A stretch of 31,986 nucleotides of DNA from assembly GCA_039933785.1 (NCBI GenBank), contig JBDTNL010000042.1, forward strand, positions 1 through 31,986, read 5' to 3'. The notes beneath the pieces were generated by a model. That model was given only the letters and a program-made list of their open reading frames with translations. It had not been told where the DNA came from and ran no database searches. Source of the stretch: JBDTNL01 sp039933785. Lineage in GTDB: Bacteria > Acidobacteriota > Thermoanaerobaculia > Multivoradales > JAGPDF01. Numbering within the stretch: position 1 is the first letter of the stretch; every line of letters starts with the position of its first letter. A program made the position numbers and the translations under genes. Positions 8,801-14,882 of this stretch are shown in pieces.

Positions 8801-10401
8801 CCGCCGAAAACGCCGGCGGCGGAGTTCGCGATGATCACGCCGATCGCGCCCGCGTCCTGGGCGTTCTTGGTCTTGACGACGAAGCCGCAGGTACCGCGGT
8901 CGATGAGGGCGATATTCCCCGCCACCGCGCCACCATTGGTGATCGGCGAGCAACCGTCGGTCGTGAGAGGTCCGGCGCCATCCGCCGGATCGAGGGCTGC
9001 GACCACATTCCCCGTGGTCCCCAAGGGGACTGGAGGGGCATTGCCGAAGGCCGCGGTGCCAGCTTGGTAGTAGCCCACGATGCCCACGGGCGCGTTGGCC
9101 TTGATGCTGGGCGCGGTCTGACCGCTATCCACTGAGGCCGCGGTCGCGATGACGCGAGTGGCCACGCCGGGCGCCCCCGCGACGAAGAAGGTATCGCCGG
9201 CGTTGCCCGCGGAGGTGACGACCACAACGCCCGCCAGGGCGGCGTTGTCCGACGACACCGAGCTCGAGTTGATGACCGTACCGAAGTCGGAGCCCAAGGA
9301 CATGTTGATCACGTCCAGGTGATCCGAGAGGTCGCTGTCACCGTTTGGATCCATCGCCCAATCGATGGCCAGCGTCGTCAGTCCCGTGCCGCCTGTGCAG
9401 CCGAAGACTCGGATCGAGTACAGGAGGGCCTTGGGAGCCGTACCGGGTCCAATTCTCAGTCCGCTGTACGTCGAAGTGTTGGCATCGTAGGTTCCCGCGA
9501 ACGTGGCGCCAGCGGCGGTGACGCCGAAGCCGGCGGCGGTGCCAGCGACATGGCTGCCGTGGCCGTTGCAATCCATTGGGTTGGGATCCGGCGCCGGCGA
9601 GTTGCCGCCGTTGTACGTGTCGCCGGCCAGGTCGGTGCCGCCCACGACCTTCGCGGTCGGGAACGAACCCGCTGTCGTGAAGCCGGTCGTATTCGTCGAT
9701 TCCGTTTGGTAGTCGGCGAGTAGTCCCGTGCCGCCGAAATCGGCATGCAGGTAGTCGAGGCCGGTGTCGATGATCCCGACGCGGATGCCTTCGCCGAGCA
9801 CACCCCCGCCCGCCAGTGGCGGCACGAGATTATTCGCCCAGACGTTCGGGGTACCGAGGAAGGGCACGCTGGTCGAGTTCGTCGGGTGGTCGAGGAGGAT
9901 TGGAAGAACGCGCTTCACGCCCTTGACTCCGGCGAGCGCGCGGATTCCATCGGCAGAGACCGCCATGGCGATGCCGTTCAGGGCATTGTGAACGCGATAC
10001 AACTCGCGGCCGCCGCTGACGCGAGCGAGCTCCGGAGCGAGAGCGTCCTGCGCTGCGCGTACTTTGCCACCCTGGACGCGGCTAACAGAGCCCGCAGCCT
10101 TCACCGCTGCCTTGTCGGAGGGCTTCCTGTTCTTCATCGCCTCGGCGTAAGCCACCGCCGCTGGCGGGTCAACGAGCTCGACCATGACCTGGATGCGACC
10201 GTCATCGGTCGTTGCCGCGCCCTCGAAACCAGGGGCAACGCTGTGCAACGCCGGCGCTGGCAGAGTCATTGCTCGAGGAGCAGCGATCGGCCGCACGGCG
10301 CCCATTGCGGCGCCGGTTGCGAGGAGCGCGCTCGACCAAACCAGCAACGCGAGGGCGCATTTGTTCATTCGTGACAACGTCGGAGTGGTTCGTTCTCGCA
10401 C
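5869..10401 (-). CDS. Large secreted subtilisin-like (S8) protease with PA domain and DUF11 repeats
   Basis: A 1510-residue secreted endopeptidase. In order: a signal peptide (hydrophobic core ALALLVWSSALLATG), an I9-type propeptide (about 65-170), an S8 catalytic domain with D212 (GIIDTG), H281 (NGHGSHVAGT), oxyanion N400 (SAGNAGD) and S641 (GTSMASPHVAG), a PA domain inserted before the catalytic Ser (about 465-575), beta-sandwich regions, two DUF11-like repeats (about 1157-1273 and 1274-1396), and a terminal domain (1397-1510) opening FYSLPPCRVADTR. That last domain is common on secreted acidobacterial proteins, as far as I recall. The GTG start is chosen because GGAG lies 7 nt upstream. 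The longest frame adds 27 non-signal-like residues, and the internal ATG at 10368 lacks a Shine-Dalgarno. Likely extracellular protein degradation; monocistronic, with its own terminator. Confidence 0.93.
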   Translation of the reverse strand: MRERTTPTLSRMNKCALALLVWSSALLATGAAMGAVRPIAAPRAMTLPAPALHSVAPGFEGAATTDDGRIQVMVELVDPPAAVAYAEAMKNRKPSDKAAVKAAGSVSRVQGGKVRAAQDALAPELARVSGGRELYRVHNALNGIAMAVSADGIRALAGVKGVKRVLPILLDHPTNSTSVPFLGTPNVWANNLVPPLAGGGVLGEGIRVGIIDTGLDYLHADFGGTGLLADYQTESTNTTGFTTAGSFPTAKVVGGTDLAGDTYNGGNSPAPDPNPMDCNGHGSHVAGTAAGFGVTAAGATFAGTYDANTSTYSGLRIGPGTAPKALLYSIRVFGCTGGTGLTTLAIDWAMDPNGDSDLSDHLDVINMSLGSDFGTVINSSSVSSDNAALAGVVVVTSAGNAGDTFFVAGAPGVATRVIATAASVDSGQTAPSIKANAPVGIVGYYQAGTAAFGNAPPVPLGTTGNVVAALDPADGAGPLTTDGCSPITNGGAVAGNIALIDRGTCGFVVKTKNAQDAGAIGVIIANSAAGVFGGMAGVDPTVVIPAVMVTFADGNTFKANIATLNVTLFPGSDMVAGFSSRGPRQIQGSPLALKPDISAPGLNISSVQTGHTCLVAAGCTGVSDPSGFQAGNQALVISGTSMASPHVAGIMALLRQVKPDWSVEELKALAMNYAIHDMTLNPNAVPPTFGDSRIGAGRVDPATAALGNVIAMNAEEEGQVSIAFQPEVAGTVTRTKRVRVLNKGNTSQTFDLGISTIVDSPGASFSLPGGSSITIGPGGAAEFDVQMDADASTMQHTHDASLFLTQAIQANFGSQPRNFLAEESGYITFSQSSTLKFRLPVYMAERPASAMSAPPTIVTGGSPTGSTTIPLSGTGVCTGTLTAGPACTGTFPLDVESTVTPFELQVVSPLDPVNAFAHNDIHYVGVSYFPNADGGGPGATHDLLMFGVASWGDWSTPNDVAYDICIDNNNDGVYEKVLINTSPSIFVANASLNDNFVRVIRDTTTGGYSILGLGSPVNLLNPNVFDSALHLNNVMFMAASPSDLGLTSTLVKYKVVTCPATNAGCARTTIGDKCSPAPGTFFDQAVGPYQFDTAAPGLDFGGNFLADDLNGSSLPVSWNTANMTANGSLGALLLHHLNGSGNRAEVAVLEGTNHDDLSVALGYTPVAPNVGDNIVLTVTATNSGPNTATGVTVGVTLPAGLTYVSDDGLGTYDSGSGLWSIAALSTPTTLHITVTVNAPGPQEVQAIVGGFTPLDTNPANDTAKVTVNAPTQADLEVSISSSVPSALAQDSVTFTVTLTNNGPDTAFGVETTTTFVPTALITGSVASTGTFTSGTGKWNIASMASGASATLDITVTVPNSSDTLVASTSTISTTDPTGDPNTVNNSDSSTVFVGLGFYSLPPCRVADTRPSSAMTASEQRDFDMTVGGCGVPAGAIAVSYNITTVPTANGDLKVFAAGTSVPDSTAINFAAGKTRANNGVSKMSTAGSISVLNESIGTTDVIIDVNGYFN

Positions 10402-10408
10402 AGTGACT

Positions 10409-10412
10409 CTCC
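10409..10412 (-). promoter_or_regulatory. Shine-Dalgarno fixing the subtilase GTG start
   Basis: On the minus strand AAAAAAGGAG is followed after 7 nt by GTG at 10401-10399. This is the best ribosome-binding site near the start of the gene and supports GTG over both the distal ATG (10482) and the internal ATG (10368). The 10402-10586 region is a divergent intergenic space; no convincing sigma-70 promoter for the protease was identified in it. Confidence 0.7.
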
Positions 10413-10574
10413 TTTTTTGCGTTGCGCTCGCTCGGCTGGTGGCAGAGCGTATTTCAATGATGGGAATGGTTGTTTTTAGCACTCCGCGATAGCTGGGTCA
10501 ACGAAATCCTCGACTCTGCCGCGGATCAGCCCGAAACTGGGACGAACGGTGGTCCCTGGTCGGATGCCGTCGAC

Positions 10575-10580
10575 TACGAT
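10575..10580 (+). promoter_or_regulatory. Candidate -10 box for leaderless transcription of the first paralogue
   Basis: TACGAT (TANNNT type) ends 6 nt before ATG 10587. That spacing would place the transcription start at the A of the start codon. The second copy has TACGCT at the same place (12058-12063), and neither gene has a Shine-Dalgarno. No recognisable -35 is seen. The call rests on conservation between the two copies. Confidence 0.4.
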
Positions 10581-10586
10581 GCCGGC

Positions 10587-11141
10587 ATGCAAATGACGGG
10601 CGCCACCCGGATTGTCGCTGCTGTACTCGTCGGACTGTCATCGATCGCCGCGACTCCGAGCTTCGCGGCTAGCCTCGACTGCTCTCCCGGCTCGCGTCCG
10701 GCCATCGAGGCCTTGGCCTTCTTCTCGGCGAACCTGTCGCCGGAGCCCGGGGTGCTGCCCGAGTGGCGTGAGGCCATCCGGGTCTGCCAGGACCATCGGC
10801 TGCTCGGGGCCATTCTTCAGTCCGCCCACGAGAGCGTCCAACCCGGAGCCGGACTGATCAGCCGAGGGCGAATCACCGCCCAGTCATGGACGGAAGTGGC
10901 GACGGCCTCGCGCGCCGCTCAGATTGGATTCCTCCACAGCTGCCGAGTGGGCGTTGCGGTCGAACTCCTGAGGGTGGAGATCGACATCACCTGGCATGGC
11001 GCCGGAACCCGGATCAACAAGTTCCATCTCTCCTCGAGCGACCAAGCTCTGCCGCCTTGCCCGCCGGCAGCAAACGATCTCTGGCAGGCGCTATTTGGCG
11101 TCGAGCTCGAACCCGGCGCCGAAGTGGTGGAGATTCTCTAG
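10587..11141 (+). CDS. Secreted four-cysteine protein of unknown function, paralogue 1
   Basis: 184 residues. The start is the ATG before a typical signal peptide (MQMTGATRIVAAVLVGLSS, cleavage likely near SFAA). The frame stays open upstream to 10470, but those codons overlap the duplicated leader and precede the signal peptide. The mature protein of about 155 residues has four cysteines (in LDC, VCQDH, HSCRV and PPCP), all conserved in the downstream paralogue, which suggests two disulfides and an extracytoplasmic location. The TWHGAGTR and LWQALFGV segments are also shared. I recognise no known domain. It is divergent from the secreted protease, and a link to it is only positional. The CDS is exactly as long as its paralogue at 12070. 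Confidence 0.78.
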   Translation: MQMTGATRIVAAVLVGLSSIAATPSFAASLDCSPGSRPAIEALAFFSANLSPEPGVLPEWREAIRVCQDHRLLGAILQSAHESVQPGAGLISRGRITAQSWTEVATASRAAQIGFLHSCRVGVAVELLRVEIDITWHGAGTRINKFHLSSSDQALPPCPPAANDLWQALFGVELEPGAEVVEIL

Positions 11142-11164
11142 CCCGCTCGCCTCGGAGTCTCGGC

Positions 11165-11374
11165 TCAGGTGCCGCTCGGTTTGTGGTCGCCGCTCCTGTT
11201 CGAACTCGGGCTGGGCTCCGGGTCCTTCGGCCAGGCGCCCGCGCGCCAAACGAACAGCTGCGCTTCCGCCAGCCACTCCAGGCGCTGCGCCGGTGTGGCG
11301 CGAAGGCTGGCGTCCAAATCGCTCTCGGCCGCTTCTGCCCAGCCCCTGGGCCATTCGTGTTGGCGATCGCTCAG
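11165..11374 (-). CDS. Small partner protein of the nucleotidyltransferase, apparent CTG start
   Basis: 69 residues, overlapping the stop of the upstream nucleotidyltransferase gene as CTGA (CTG at 11374-11372, TGA at 11373-11371). GGAGG lies 5 nt before the CTG, and no ATG, GTG or TTG is suitably placed. The protein reads EWPRGWAEAAESDLDASL, then ATPAQRLEWLAEAQLFVWRAG. This resembles small proteins I remember being encoded beside DUF6036/MNT-like nucleotidyltransferases, in which a TPxxRLxWLExA helix recurs. The last 20 residues are charged and low-complexity. No HEPN RxxxxxH motif is present, so it is not a classical HEPN toxin. The frame is open further upstream only as antisense to the nucleotidyltransferase. 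The role, whether antitoxin, toxin or adaptor, is unknown. Confidence 0.68.
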   Translation of the reverse strand: MSDRQHEWPRGWAEAAESDLDASLRATPAQRLEWLAEAQLFVWRAGAWPKDPEPSPSSNRSGDHKPSGT

Positions 11375-11871
11375 GACTCCCTCCGTTGTTGGGCAATTTC
11401 CTCGAGGCGCGCGATGTCGAGCCGATCCTGATCGCGGTCCGCGGCTCTCTTGAGCGCGATGAGGTCCTCGATCGCGGCGACGCGAACGTCGCCGCCGGCC
11501 ACCTGCATGACCGAGGAGCGCTGCCACATCACCTCGAAGTCGCCGGGATGTTCGATGAAGAGGTCGACGACATGGAGAGGGTTGTCCCAGTCGCGCAGGG
11601 AGAACACGACCATGCCCTTCTCGGCTGCCCACTGCCGCCGAACCTCGGGACGGGCGAAATCCGCCGGGTCCACGGGTGCCATCGGGCGGAGCCCCAGCGA
11701 CACCAACGCCTCGATCGCCCGCCGCAGTGCGGCCGGCTCGAAGTCGAGGATCAGGTCCAGATCCTTGGTGAATCGCGCGTGACCGTGGAGGACCACCGCC
11801 ACGCCGCCGACCACGACGAATCGCGCCGATGCGGCGTTCAAGGCCTGGAAAACGCGGTCCAGAAAGGTCAT
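11371..11871 (-). CDS. DUF6036/MNT-like nucleotidyltransferase
   Basis: 166 residues. The start is placed at the ATG giving MTFLDRVFQALNAASARFVVVGG, 17 residues before the active-site motif. The upstream open frame has no family similarity and runs into the second repeat copy. It has the pol-beta nucleotidyltransferase signature GG (22-23) with DLD (D37, D39), embedded in VVGGVAVVLHGHARFTKDLD. The following helices and the C-terminal VAAIEDLIALKRAADRDQD segment are typical of the DUF6036/AbiEii-like group, where relatives transfer nucleotides to partner proteins or RNAs. It overlaps its small partner gene by 4 nt and sits between two direct-repeat copies, opposite to both. A toxin-antitoxin-like pair is plausible but unproven. 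Confidence 0.82.
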   Translation of the reverse strand: MTFLDRVFQALNAASARFVVVGGVAVVLHGHARFTKDLDLILDFEPAALRRAIEALVSLGLRPMAPVDPADFARPEVRRQWAAEKGMVVFSLRDWDNPLHVVDLFIEHPGDFEVMWQRSSVMQVAGGDVRVAAIEDLIALKRAADRDQDRLDIARLEEIAQQRRES

Positions 11872-11981
11872 TGGCGAGTACTCTAACGCGGCGCGCTGGT
11901 GAGCGGCCCTCGCGGAGCGATACCAAGCCCGTGATGGGTTCGGCGGCTGATCGGCGAGATGCGGGCCGGAGGCGGGAGTCT

Positions 11982-12624
11982 CAACGAAATCCTCGACTCT
12001 GCCGCGGATCCGCCCAGAACCGGGACGAACGGTGAGCCGAGGCCAGGCGGGATCGAATACGCTCCCGGGATGCAAAGGCTAGGCACTCCCCGCATCGTCG
12101 CCGTCGTACTACTCGGACTGTCCTCGATCTCGATTCCCAGCTTCGCCGAGAGCCTCGGTTGCGTGCCCGGCTCGCGGCCGGTGATCGAGGCCCGCGGGTT
12201 CTTCTCTTCGACCCTGCCACCCGACCCGGGCGAGATCCCCCTCCCCGAGCGGCGTGAGGCGCTGCAGGTCTGCCAAGACCACCGGCTGCTCGGCAGCATC
12301 TTCCTGTCCGCTCTCGGAGCCCAGCAGCCCGAGTATGCGCTCATCACGTCGGGTCGGATCACCGCGGATTCTTGGGCGGAGTTATCCGCCGCATCACGCG
12401 CTGCCAAGATCGGACTTCTGCAAAACTGCCGGGTCGACACCCCAAGCTCGCTTACCGTCGAGATCGAACTGACCTGGCACGGCGCCGGAACTCGGGTCAA
12501 CAAATTCCAGCTGTCTTCGAGCAATCAGGCGCTGCCGGCGTGTCCGACTGCGGTCTATGGGCTCTGGCAGGCGCTGTTTGGCGTCGATCTCGACCCCGGC
12601 GCCGCGGTGGTCGTGATTCCTTAG
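11982..12624 (+). repeat. Direct repeat copy 2
   Basis: Partner of 10499-11141 at a constant offset of 1483 nt. The insert between the copies (11142-11981) holds the oppositely oriented nucleotidyltransferase and its small partner. No transposase, terminal inverted repeat or target duplication was seen at the boundaries. The leader (11982-12069) stays similar to that of copy 1 right up to the start codon. Confidence 0.85.
12070..12624 (+). CDS. Secreted four-cysteine protein of unknown function, paralogue 2
   Basis: 184 residues, the same length as the paralogue at 10587. The signal peptide is MQRLGTPRIVAVVLLGLSS, ending near SFAES. The cysteines in LGC, VCQDH, QNCRV and PACP are all conserved, as are the RGFFSS-like, SGRITADSWAEL, TWHGAGTR and LWQALFGV segments. 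Small in-frame length differences between the copies cancel out, for example an extra two residues in the Pro-rich EIPLPERREA segment. This argues for selection on the protein rather than recent copying. The start ATG has no Shine-Dalgarno, and TACGCT at 12058-12063 mirrors the first copy. The function is unknown and the protein is exported. Confidence 0.78.
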   Translation: MQRLGTPRIVAVVLLGLSSISIPSFAESLGCVPGSRPVIEARGFFSSTLPPDPGEIPLPERREALQVCQDHRLLGSIFLSALGAQQPEYALITSGRITADSWAELSAASRAAKIGLLQNCRVDTPSSLTVEIELTWHGAGTRVNKFQLSSSNQALPACPTAVYGLWQALFGVDLDPGAAVVVIP

Positions 12625-12678
12625 CCCGGCGTCCGATTACATCGCCGCTCGGCGAGCGATACAATGCGGCTCTCATCC

Positions 12679-12694
12679 AGGAGGGCAGCGTCTG
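12679..12694 (+). promoter_or_regulatory. Strong Shine-Dalgarno in front of a CTG start
   Basis: AGGAGG at 12679-12684, then 7 nt, then CTG at 12692. No ATG, GTG or TTG lies in this frame between here and codon 23 of the kinase, which is inside the glycine-rich loop. The site therefore decides the start of the kinase. Confidence 0.65.
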
Positions 12695-14830
12695 AGCGAC
12701 AGCGGCACGATTCTCGACGGCAAGTACGAGATCATCGAGAGGCTCGGCTCCGGCGGTATGGGCGAGGTCTACAAGGCCCGCCACATCCACCTGCAGGAGC
12801 TGCGCGTCATCAAGATCCTGCGCCAGGACCGCGCCGCGGATCCGACCGCCATGCAGCGCTTCACCCAGGAAGCGCGCACGGCGACCCAGATCAAACACCC
12901 GAACGTCGCCATCCTCTACGACTTCTCGCAGCTTCCAGACGGACGCTTCTACATGGTGTGGGAACACATCCAGGGAGAAGACGTCGGCCATTGGCTGAAA
13001 TCTCGCGGCCCTCTGCCCCTGCCGCTCGCGGTCGAGCTCGGCATCCAGAGCCTGCGCGGTCTGGAGGCGGTGCACGCGGCGGGCGTGATCCACCGCGATC
13101 TGTCGCCCGACAACTTGATGATCACGCGCGATGCGCGCGGCCGCTATCAGGCGAAGATCATCGACCTTGGCCTGGCCAAGAGCCTGGCCAACAAGGCGGA
13201 CATCGAGATCACCCAGGCCGGCATGTTCATGGGCAAGCTGCGCTACTGCTCGCCCGAGCAGGCGGGAGCGCTCGCTCCGGGCGAGTCGCTCGATCACCGC
13301 AGCGATCTTTACTCCTTCGCCGCGGTGCTCTACGAAATGGTGAGCGGCCTGCCGCCGTTCGATTCCGAGAACCAGCACGGTTTCGTGCTCAAGCGGCTGA
13401 ACGAGCCGCCGCTTCATCTCGAAGGGCGAAATCCCGCCGTTCGCGTGCCGCGCGACCTCGACGCCATCGTGCTCAAGGGTCTCGAACGCGAACGGGACCG
13501 CCGCTATCCCGACGCCGTCGTCTTCATCCAAGCCTTGGCGAAATTCGCCGAGCGCATGCGCGGCGCCGAGACCCAGGACATGAAGGTGCAGGCCGGCGCC
13601 TCGACTAATCCCGCCGGGATTCCCCAGGTCGCGGGGACCGCGACCAAGCCTGTGATGGGGTCAGCGCCGCCGACGGTCCCTGGCGCCCGCGCTGCGGCGC
13701 AGGCCATCGAGCGTCCGGCGGCGCGCGAGCTCTCGCGCGAAGAACGCATCGACTTGATGGCGCAAATCGATCGGGTGGCCAAGAAGAGCGAGGCTCCGCC
13801 GAGCGCCTCGATCCCGACGCGTAAGCTCGAGGCCGTCGGACCGACGCCCATGCAGCGCGCTGGCGCCGCCGTGGTCGGTGGGCGCCTGGACGAGGCGCGG
13901 CGGCTGATCGGCGAGATGCGGGCCGGAGGCGAGAGTCCGCGCGGTCTCGACGACCTGGTGCGCCGCCTCGAACAAGCCGAGCGCACGGCCGAGCTCGCGC
14001 CCAAGGTGCAGGAGGCCGAGCAGATGCTCGAGCGCTACCTGCACGACCACAAGCAGTCGCTCGCCGCGCTGGCGCTCGACGCCCTGCTCGAGCTCGCGCC
14101 GGAACATCCCCGCCGCGCCGAGCTCGAGGCGCGGGTGGCGCGAATCAACGAAGACGTGGCTCGGCGCCAACGCGCCGACGAAGCCCTCGCCGCCGGGCGC
14201 GAAGCCCTGGTCCGCGGTGACTTCCGCGCCGCGCGCCAGAAGCTCGAGGCGATCCAGGCGAACGACGCCGAAGGCGAGCTCTGGCCGGACTTCGAGTCCG
14301 AGCTCAAGGAATCAGAGACCGCACAGACCAAGGGCAGGAACAGCGAGCAGCACAAACGCGCCTTCGAGAACCTGATGTCGGTGTCGCGCTATCAGGAAGC
14401 TGAAAAAGAGCTCGAGACTCTTTCGCAGCTCGAGGTCACCAAAGTCACAGTTGATTTCTACAAGACCCAGCTCGACCAGGCCAAGGCGCGGGCGGCGGAA
14501 GCCGCCACTTCCGAAGGCTTCGAACGCCGCTACCGCCAGGAAATCGACCGCCGCAACTGGTTCGCGGCGCGCGAGGTCGCGCAGGAATTCCAACGCACCA
14601 ACCCGCACAGCCCGCGCCCGGCCGAGATGTTCGCCGAGATCTCGCACTCGGAAGAAGCGATCCGTAAGCTCGAGTCCATCGAGCACGGCGTAAAGCAGGT
14701 CGATGCCTTCATCGAACAGAAACGCCCCACCGACGCCGAGTTGGCGCTCAAGATCCTGCTCCGCATGGATCCCGAGAACGTCAACAAGCGGCGGTTGGAG
14801 CGGCAGATAGCGACGCTCTGGAAGGCTTAA
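12692..14830 (+). CDS. Eukaryote-like Ser/Thr protein kinase with helical repeat tail
   Basis: 712 residues from the CTG start. Starting at the first ATG (12758) would remove half of the ATP-binding loop, so it is rejected. The Hanks-type kinase domain spans about 11-275: glycine loop GSGGMG (19-24), K41 in VIKIL, alphaC E60, catalytic HRDLSPDN (H134, D136, N141), DLG in place of DFG (D158), and CSPEQ in the activation region. A Pro/Ala-rich linker (about 285-370) leads to a long helical, probably TPR-like region (370-712). There is no transmembrane segment or PASTA repeat, so the kinase is probably cytosolic, with the tail as a protein-interaction platform. It phosphorylates Ser/Thr on unknown substrates. 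It is followed by the M13 peptidase gene on the same strand, 52 nt away. Confidence 0.9.
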   Translation: MSDSGTILDGKYEIIERLGSGGMGEVYKARHIHLQELRVIKILRQDRAADPTAMQRFTQEARTATQIKHPNVAILYDFSQLPDGRFYMVWEHIQGEDVGHWLKSRGPLPLPLAVELGIQSLRGLEAVHAAGVIHRDLSPDNLMITRDARGRYQAKIIDLGLAKSLANKADIEITQAGMFMGKLRYCSPEQAGALAPGESLDHRSDLYSFAAVLYEMVSGLPPFDSENQHGFVLKRLNEPPLHLEGRNPAVRVPRDLDAIVLKGLERERDRRYPDAVVFIQALAKFAERMRGAETQDMKVQAGASTNPAGIPQVAGTATKPVMGSAPPTVPGARAAAQAIERPAARELSREERIDLMAQIDRVAKKSEAPPSASIPTRKLEAVGPTPMQRAGAAVVGGRLDEARRLIGEMRAGGESPRGLDDLVRRLEQAERTAELAPKVQEAEQMLERYLHDHKQSLAALALDALLELAPEHPRRAELEARVARINEDVARRQRADEALAAGREALVRGDFRAARQKLEAIQANDAEGELWPDFESELKESETAQTKGRNSEQHKRAFENLMSVSRYQEAEKELETLSQLEVTKVTVDFYKTQLDQAKARAAEAATSEGFERRYRQEIDRRNWFAAREVAQEFQRTNPHSPRPAEMFAEISHSEEAIRKLESIEHGVKQVDAFIEQKRPTDAELALKILLRMDPENVNKRRLERQIATLWKA

Positions 14831-14882
14831 GAACGTCTCGGCTCCCCAGTCGCTTTCGCCAAACCCAGAAGGAGGAGATTCG

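Larger units (their letters stand above)
10499..11141 (+). repeat. Direct repeat copy 1 (secreted four-Cys gene plus upstream region)
   Basis: Aligns collinearly with 11982-12624 at a constant offset of 1483 nt at both ends. The first 29 nt (10499-10527) are identical to 11982-12010, and the following leader is highly similar. The coding parts are diverged homologues of equal length. This is a tandem duplication, or two insertions of one cassette, in which the upstream control region was duplicated along with the gene. Confidence 0.85.

Noticed and set aside
8464..9135. Plus-strand open frames inside the subtilase gene
   Set aside because: They lie entirely within a gene with an intact catalytic triad and domain order on the other strand, and have no domain of their own.
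11375..11926. Long frame upstream of the small nucleotidyltransferase partner
   Set aside because: This part is read in the wrong frame through the nucleotidyltransferase gene and is Arg/Gly-rich. Only the last 69 codons look like protein.
12758..12760. ATG as start of the Ser/Thr kinase
   Set aside because: It falls within the ATP-binding glycine loop, removes conserved residues, and has no Shine-Dalgarno. CTG 12692 fits better.
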